Made by a program: the position numbers and the translations under genes
Source of the DNA: Bacteroidia bacterium
GTDB taxonomy: Bacteria > Bacteroidota > Bacteroidia > Bacteroidales > Prolixibacteraceae
Assembly (NCBI GenBank): GCA_026391315.1
Contig: JAPLDT010000090.1
Coordinates: 1-34,515 of the forward strand
DNA: 34,515 nt
Direction: 5' to 3'
Shown here: positions 31,237 to 34,515 of the stretch, in pieces
How the letters are laid out: each line of letters begins with the position of its first letter
Position numbering within the stretch: the first letter of the stretch is position 1
Notes under the pieces: model-generated
Database searches by the model: none
What the model was told of the DNA's origin: nothing
Seen by the model: the letters and a program-made list of their open reading frames with translations, nothing else

Positions 31237-34224
31237 CTATGAACCGATAATCTTATAAAGAGGGGAAGGGAGGGAAATGATTACTTCTGTTCCATGGGAG
31301 AAACTGTTTCTGCTACTTAAATCTTCCAGCATAATTGGTTTTGGCAAATGCATTTTTGTACTCAAAAGCCTGAGACGTTCTTCAACTATTTCTATTCCTT
31401 TCGAAATATGATCTTCCTTCTTGTGCTTTTTTGCTTCAACTATACCAATTCCGTTGTCAGTAACTTTTATGATCAAAGATCGGCTAATGCTCGAATCAAT
31501 ATCAACCTCCTCAAAGGAAAATGAAATGGTTACCAGCCCTTTGCCTTGTGCATTAATGATGCCATGCCACAATGTGTTTTCCACAAAAGGCTGAATGATC
31601 ATGTTCGGAATCAAAAGTGTGCTGGCATCAACTTCAGTCCCTGTAACAATCTCATAAGAGAAGTTTTCCTGAAATCTAAGCCTCTCAAGGCTTAGATAAA
31701 GTTTTAGTCGTACAATTTCGTCAGAAAGCAGAATAAATCCATGGCCTGCTGTTTCAAGATTCTTTCTTACAAGCTTTGCCATCATGGCGATGTAATCATT
31801 CGCCTCTTCATTCCTCTTGCAATTGATCAGGTACTGTACCGAGTTAAGGGCGTTAAAGATAAAATGGGGGTTCATCATGGCCGACAAGGCCTGATGCTTA
31901 AGTTCATTGATCCTTTCGGATAATTCAAATTCTTCACGGCTCTTTTTACTGTTGTATTTTAATAGCCAAATCATAAACATGACAGAGCAGAAGCCTAGCG
32001 ATAATATTATCAATATGGTAAACCAGATGGTATCCACAAAGCGTGGCAGGACACGAAAGGAGAGTAACAGGGATTTGCTCCAATCTGTATTCTGCGATTT
32101 AGCCATGATCTGGAGTCTATAATTACCGTCCTTCAGCGAAACAAAATCCAGAAAATCATGATCTGTTTCTATCCACTTGTCATTTATATTGTATTTATAT
32201 TTTACAGAACCCGGTGATGAAAAGCTTAAAGCCTTTAAATCAATATAAACATGATTTTGTTCAGGCTTGAAAACCAAATGGTCATAGTTAACATAGAGTG
32301 AATCACCGGCTTTAATACTTGTAATTTTTACCTCAAGAGCGCGCGGAACATAACTGTCGAACAGATTGATATCAAGAATGGAAATCCCGTTACTCGTCCC
32401 AACATATAAATAATTTTTTTCGGTATCGTGGAAAAGGGAGTAAATTTCATCTGATGGAAGGCCGGTTTGCCGGTTGAGCTGTTTAATTGTATGTCCGTCA
32501 AATAAATAGAGCCCTTTCATATTTCCGATCCAGAGCCTGCTTTTGTTATCGAAAACAATCGACGTTGAAGATGACAGATCAAGCCCCATCATCTCTTTGT
32601 AACTGGTCATCGAATCATTTTTGAGATTATAACAGGCAATGCCTTTTTCACCGGCAAACCAAACATTGTTTTCATGATCCTGGGTGATGGAATTTATCCG
32701 GGAATTTAGAACTAGATTTTCAGGGAAGAATGTTTTTGTCCATCCTTTCCGATTGAATGACATGTGTGCTATTTTGCATAAACCCAGACCGGTTCCTATC
32801 CAAACATTTTTTTCTGAATCTTCATAGATTTCATTGATGCGGTTGGCTATAGTAGTGTCTCCAAAAATATAGAGCACAAAGGAATTGTTCACCTTATGTT
32901 TAAGCTCTTTCTGGACTCTTATCGTATTTCCCCTTGTTCCTAGCAGAAATAGACCATTGCTTAATTTACTGAAAGATAGTCCATTTAGCAAATGCAAATT
33001 TAATCCTTTATAAGTAATACTTCTGATATAATTCCTCTCTGAAGCACTACTGATAAAAAACTCATCGTTATGATTTTTAATCGAATAGATATAATCAGTT
33101 AGCATTGAATCCGAATTGTTTTTTATCCAATCAATTGTACCGTTTTCTAAAATATTAATGCCTGTAAATGTGCCAATTAACAATTTTCCGGAACTACCTT
33201 TTGAAATGGAATAAACATTGTTACTGTTTAATCCGTCTTTTTCATTGTAGCTTTTAATATATAGATTATTGATGCAAAAGACCCCTTTGCCGAATGTACT
33301 TAACCAGATATTCCCTTCACGATCTTCAAAGAATTTGTTAACAAGGGTTTTCTGAAGACCCATTTTACTTCCGATATCAACTATTTTACCGGAACTGTTA
33401 GGCATGAGATAAAAGCCCATATTCATAATTGAAAACCAGATATTGCTATTGCTATCCTTTAAAATGGTAACAACCTCATTATTACCTGTTACATTGATTT
33501 TGTATTGATCAATCACACAATTGTTTTTTATCCTGTAGATCATCCCTTTCGTACCGACGAAATAACTGCCGTCATTGTTGTTGAAAAGGCAATAAGTATC
33601 GGCATCGGGCAACCCTTTGATTGGAAGTTTGGAAAGAACACCATTTTTTAGGCTGTACAATCCAGTTGTGGTCAAAGCGATCATTTCATCGTTAGCTAGA
33701 ACTCCCATTTTATAGATATAGACGCGAGTAGTATTAATTCCTTTGGCTATCAATCCATCAGATTTTTTTTCACTGATTAAATAGATCTTCCCCATTCGGC
33801 TATAGGCAAAAATATTTTGTTCATTTGTCTGTGCTGGACCAAGTATTAAATAAGAGAGCACAAACCCTTTCCCTTCAATCTCACTGCAGTAGTTTTCAAT
33901 GTGACCATTTCTGAAAACGTTAATCCCTTTTTCAAAATTGCCAATATATAATTCCCCGTTTTTCCCCTCTAGGAGTGAAATTATCGAGTTTGAATTAAGA
34001 CCGTCAGTGGATCGGAAGGTAGTAAAGCGTTTCCCGTCAAACTTGCTCATGCCATTTGTAGTAGCAAACCATATAAATCCCTCTTTATCCTGGATAATAT
34101 CATAGACAGTTGAAGATGCCAATCCATCAGATGAAGTATAATGATAATAGGATGGCGTCTGCGAATAAAGTTGGGCAAACTGAAGAACGCTAATGAAAGC
34201 GACTGTTAATAATTTGTAAAGCAT
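31237..34224 (-). CDS. LytS-type sensor histidine kinase with propeller and Y_Y_Y ectodomain
   Basis: A 995-residue hybrid-sensor-like kinase. A signal peptide (about 1-22, ending L-Y-S-Q) is followed by two-component propeller repeats (D-K-E-G-F-I-W-F-A-T-T-N-G-M, D-R-E-G-N-I-W-L-S-T-F-G-K-G and similar) to about residue 640. A Y_Y_Y domain follows (about 655-725), then a TM helix (about 735-760) and a coiled linker. The kinase is of the His_kinase (LytS/YehU) class: N-P-H-F-I-F-N with phospho-acceptor His787, Q-P-F-V-E-N-T-L-W-H with N-box Asn883, and a D-N-G-I-G-I G-box. There is no fused receiver or DNA-binding domain. It follows the LytTR gene by 2 bases. In Bacteroidota such ectodomains often sense carbohydrates or cell-surface status; the signal here is unknown. 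Confidence 0.95.
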   Translation of the reverse strand: MLYKLLTVAFISVLQFAQLYSQTPSYYHYTSSDGLASSTVYDIIQDKEGFIWFATTNGMSKFDGKRFTTFRSTDGLNSNSIISLLEGKNGELYIGNFEKGINVFRNGHIENYCSEIEGKGFVLSYLILGPAQTNEQNIFAYSRMGKIYLISEKKSDGLIAKGINTTRVYIYKMGVLANDEMIALTTTGLYSLKNGVLSKLPIKGLPDADTYCLFNNNDGSYFVGTKGMIYRIKNNCVIDQYKINVTGNNEVVTILKDSNSNIWFSIMNMGFYLMPNSSGKIVDIGSKMGLQKTLVNKFFEDREGNIWLSTFGKGVFCINNLYIKSYNEKDGLNSNNVYSISKGSSGKLLIGTFTGINILENGTIDWIKNNSDSMLTDYIYSIKNHNDEFFISSASERNYIRSITYKGLNLHLLNGLSFSKLSNGLFLLGTRGNTIRVQKELKHKVNNSFVLYIFGDTTIANRINEIYEDSEKNVWIGTGLGLCKIAHMSFNRKGWTKTFFPENLVLNSRINSITQDHENNVWFAGEKGIACYNLKNDSMTSYKEMMGLDLSSSTSIVFDNKSRLWIGNMKGLYLFDGHTIKQLNRQTGLPSDEIYSLFHDTEKNYLYVGTSNGISILDINLFDSYVPRALEVKITSIKAGDSLYVNYDHLVFKPEQNHVYIDLKALSFSSPGSVKYKYNINDKWIETDHDFLDFVSLKDGNYRLQIMAKSQNTDWSKSLLLSFRVLPRFVDTIWFTILIILSLGFCSVMFMIWLLKYNSKKSREEFELSERINELKHQALSAMMNPHFIFNALNSVQYLINCKRNEEANDYIAMMAKLVRKNLETAGHGFILLSDEIVRLKLYLSLERLRFQENFSYEIVTGTEVDASTLLIPNMIIQPFVENTLWHGIINAQGKGLVTISFSFEEVDIDSSISRSLIIKVTDNGIGIVEAKKHKKEDHISKGIEIVEERLRLLSTKMHLPKPIMLEDLSSRNSFSHGTEVIISLPSPLYKIIGS

Positions 34225-34226
34225 AA

Positions 34227-34515
34227 TCAGAGGACATTGAGAATTGCCTTTACCCGTTGAATAAATTCCGGCGCTTTCCTGCGCGATATTTCTACTTTAC
34301 TTCCATCACTCATTGTAACATGGTTCCCGCTGAAGTTTGAATAGTCTTTGATATACTTCAAATTGATCAGATGTGATTTGTGAACCCTGAAGAAAAGCTC
34401 TTTCGGAAGCGCATCTTCAAATTCTTTTAAAGTGCGGCAGATAATTTTATTCTTCTCTCCCCTGATGATAATTTTCGTATAACATCCATCAGCTTCAAGC
34501 CGTATCAAGTCGTCA
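34227..34515 (-). CDS. LytTR response regulator, C-terminal part; 5' end outside window
   Basis: The final 96 or so residues of a response regulator with a LytTR DNA-binding domain. The frame stays open to the right edge and reads D-D-L-I-R-L-E-A-D-G-C-Y-T, the standard opening strand of LytTR domains. It continues with L-P-K-E-L-F-F-R-V-H-K-S-H-L-I-N, Y-I-K-D-Y and the terminal V-E-I-S-R-R-K-A-P-E-F. The codon at 34506-34508 is TTG, inside the domain, and is not the start. A receiver domain is expected upstream, beyond the window. It is the cognate partner of the LytS-type kinase encoded 2 bases downstream; both are probably co-transcribed. Its likely target is the direct repeat just after the kinase gene. 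Confidence 0.95.
   Translation of the reverse strand, partial: DDLIRLEADGCYTKIIIRGEKNKIICRTLKEFEDALPKELFFRVHKSHLINLKYIKDYSNFSGNHVTMSDGSKVEISRRKAPEFIQRVKAILNVL

Overview
The window looks like a Bacteroidota chromosome segment, probably of a Chitinophagia- or Cytophagia-like organism. The signs are Sec signal peptides ending in A-Q, SPII lipoproteins, a LytS-type kinase with a two-component propeller and Y_Y_Y ectodomain, an OmpA-family protein with carboxypeptidase-regulatory-like domains, very large Sec-exported RHS/YD proteins, and little Shine-Dalgarno signal. GC is about 40-50% in the large genes but about 29% in one toxin-tip-like segment. Assignment below phylum is inference.

All supported genes are on the minus strand, so transcription runs from high to low coordinates. 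No gap between genes exceeds 134 bases. In transcription order: a LytTR response regulator (34515-34227, 5' end outside the window) and its propeller/Y_Y_Y histidine kinase (34224-31237). Next comes a 134-base gap holding an imperfect direct repeat with 21-base spacing that fits a LytTR operator. A long secretome block follows: an 82-aa small protein, a 241-aa cysteine-rich two-module protein, a 741-aa multidomain protein, a 1985-aa SpvB/RHS-like giant, a 2495-aa RHS/YD giant with an RHS core and an AT-rich variable C-terminus, a 596-aa outer-membrane barrel, a 299-aa secreted protein, a 514-aa OmpA-family protein, a 135-aa transthyretin-like protein, a 184-aa WG-repeat lipoprotein and a 933-aa paralogue of the 741-aa protein. 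The last part (6193-1) holds a lipoprotein, a tandem-DUF3592 membrane protein with a MafI-immunity-like tail, an unrecognised 535-aa exported protein, another lipoprotein, a 110-aa cytosolic protein, a BNR/Asp-box lipoprotein and the 5' part of a PPP-family metallophosphatase.

Hypothesis for how they work together: a LytTR two-component system controls a polycistron that builds a cell-surface apparatus. Its centre is two consecutive giant RHS-family proteins, an SpvB-like half and a YD-core half. They are arranged like TcB and TcC of toxin complexes, but each carries its own Sec signal peptide. Around them are outer-membrane proteins (barrel, OmpA) and secreted adaptor proteins sharing three module types: a 136-aa beta module, an Fn3-like module and a Cys-rich 113-aa module. 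The last 195 residues of the RHS protein are compositionally foreign, as in an exchangeable toxin tip. No immunity gene directly follows it. The two best immunity candidates, the MafI-like tail of the DUF3592 protein and the 110-aa protein, lie 8-13 kb downstream in the same direction. All functional statements about the assembly are inference from domains and gene order.
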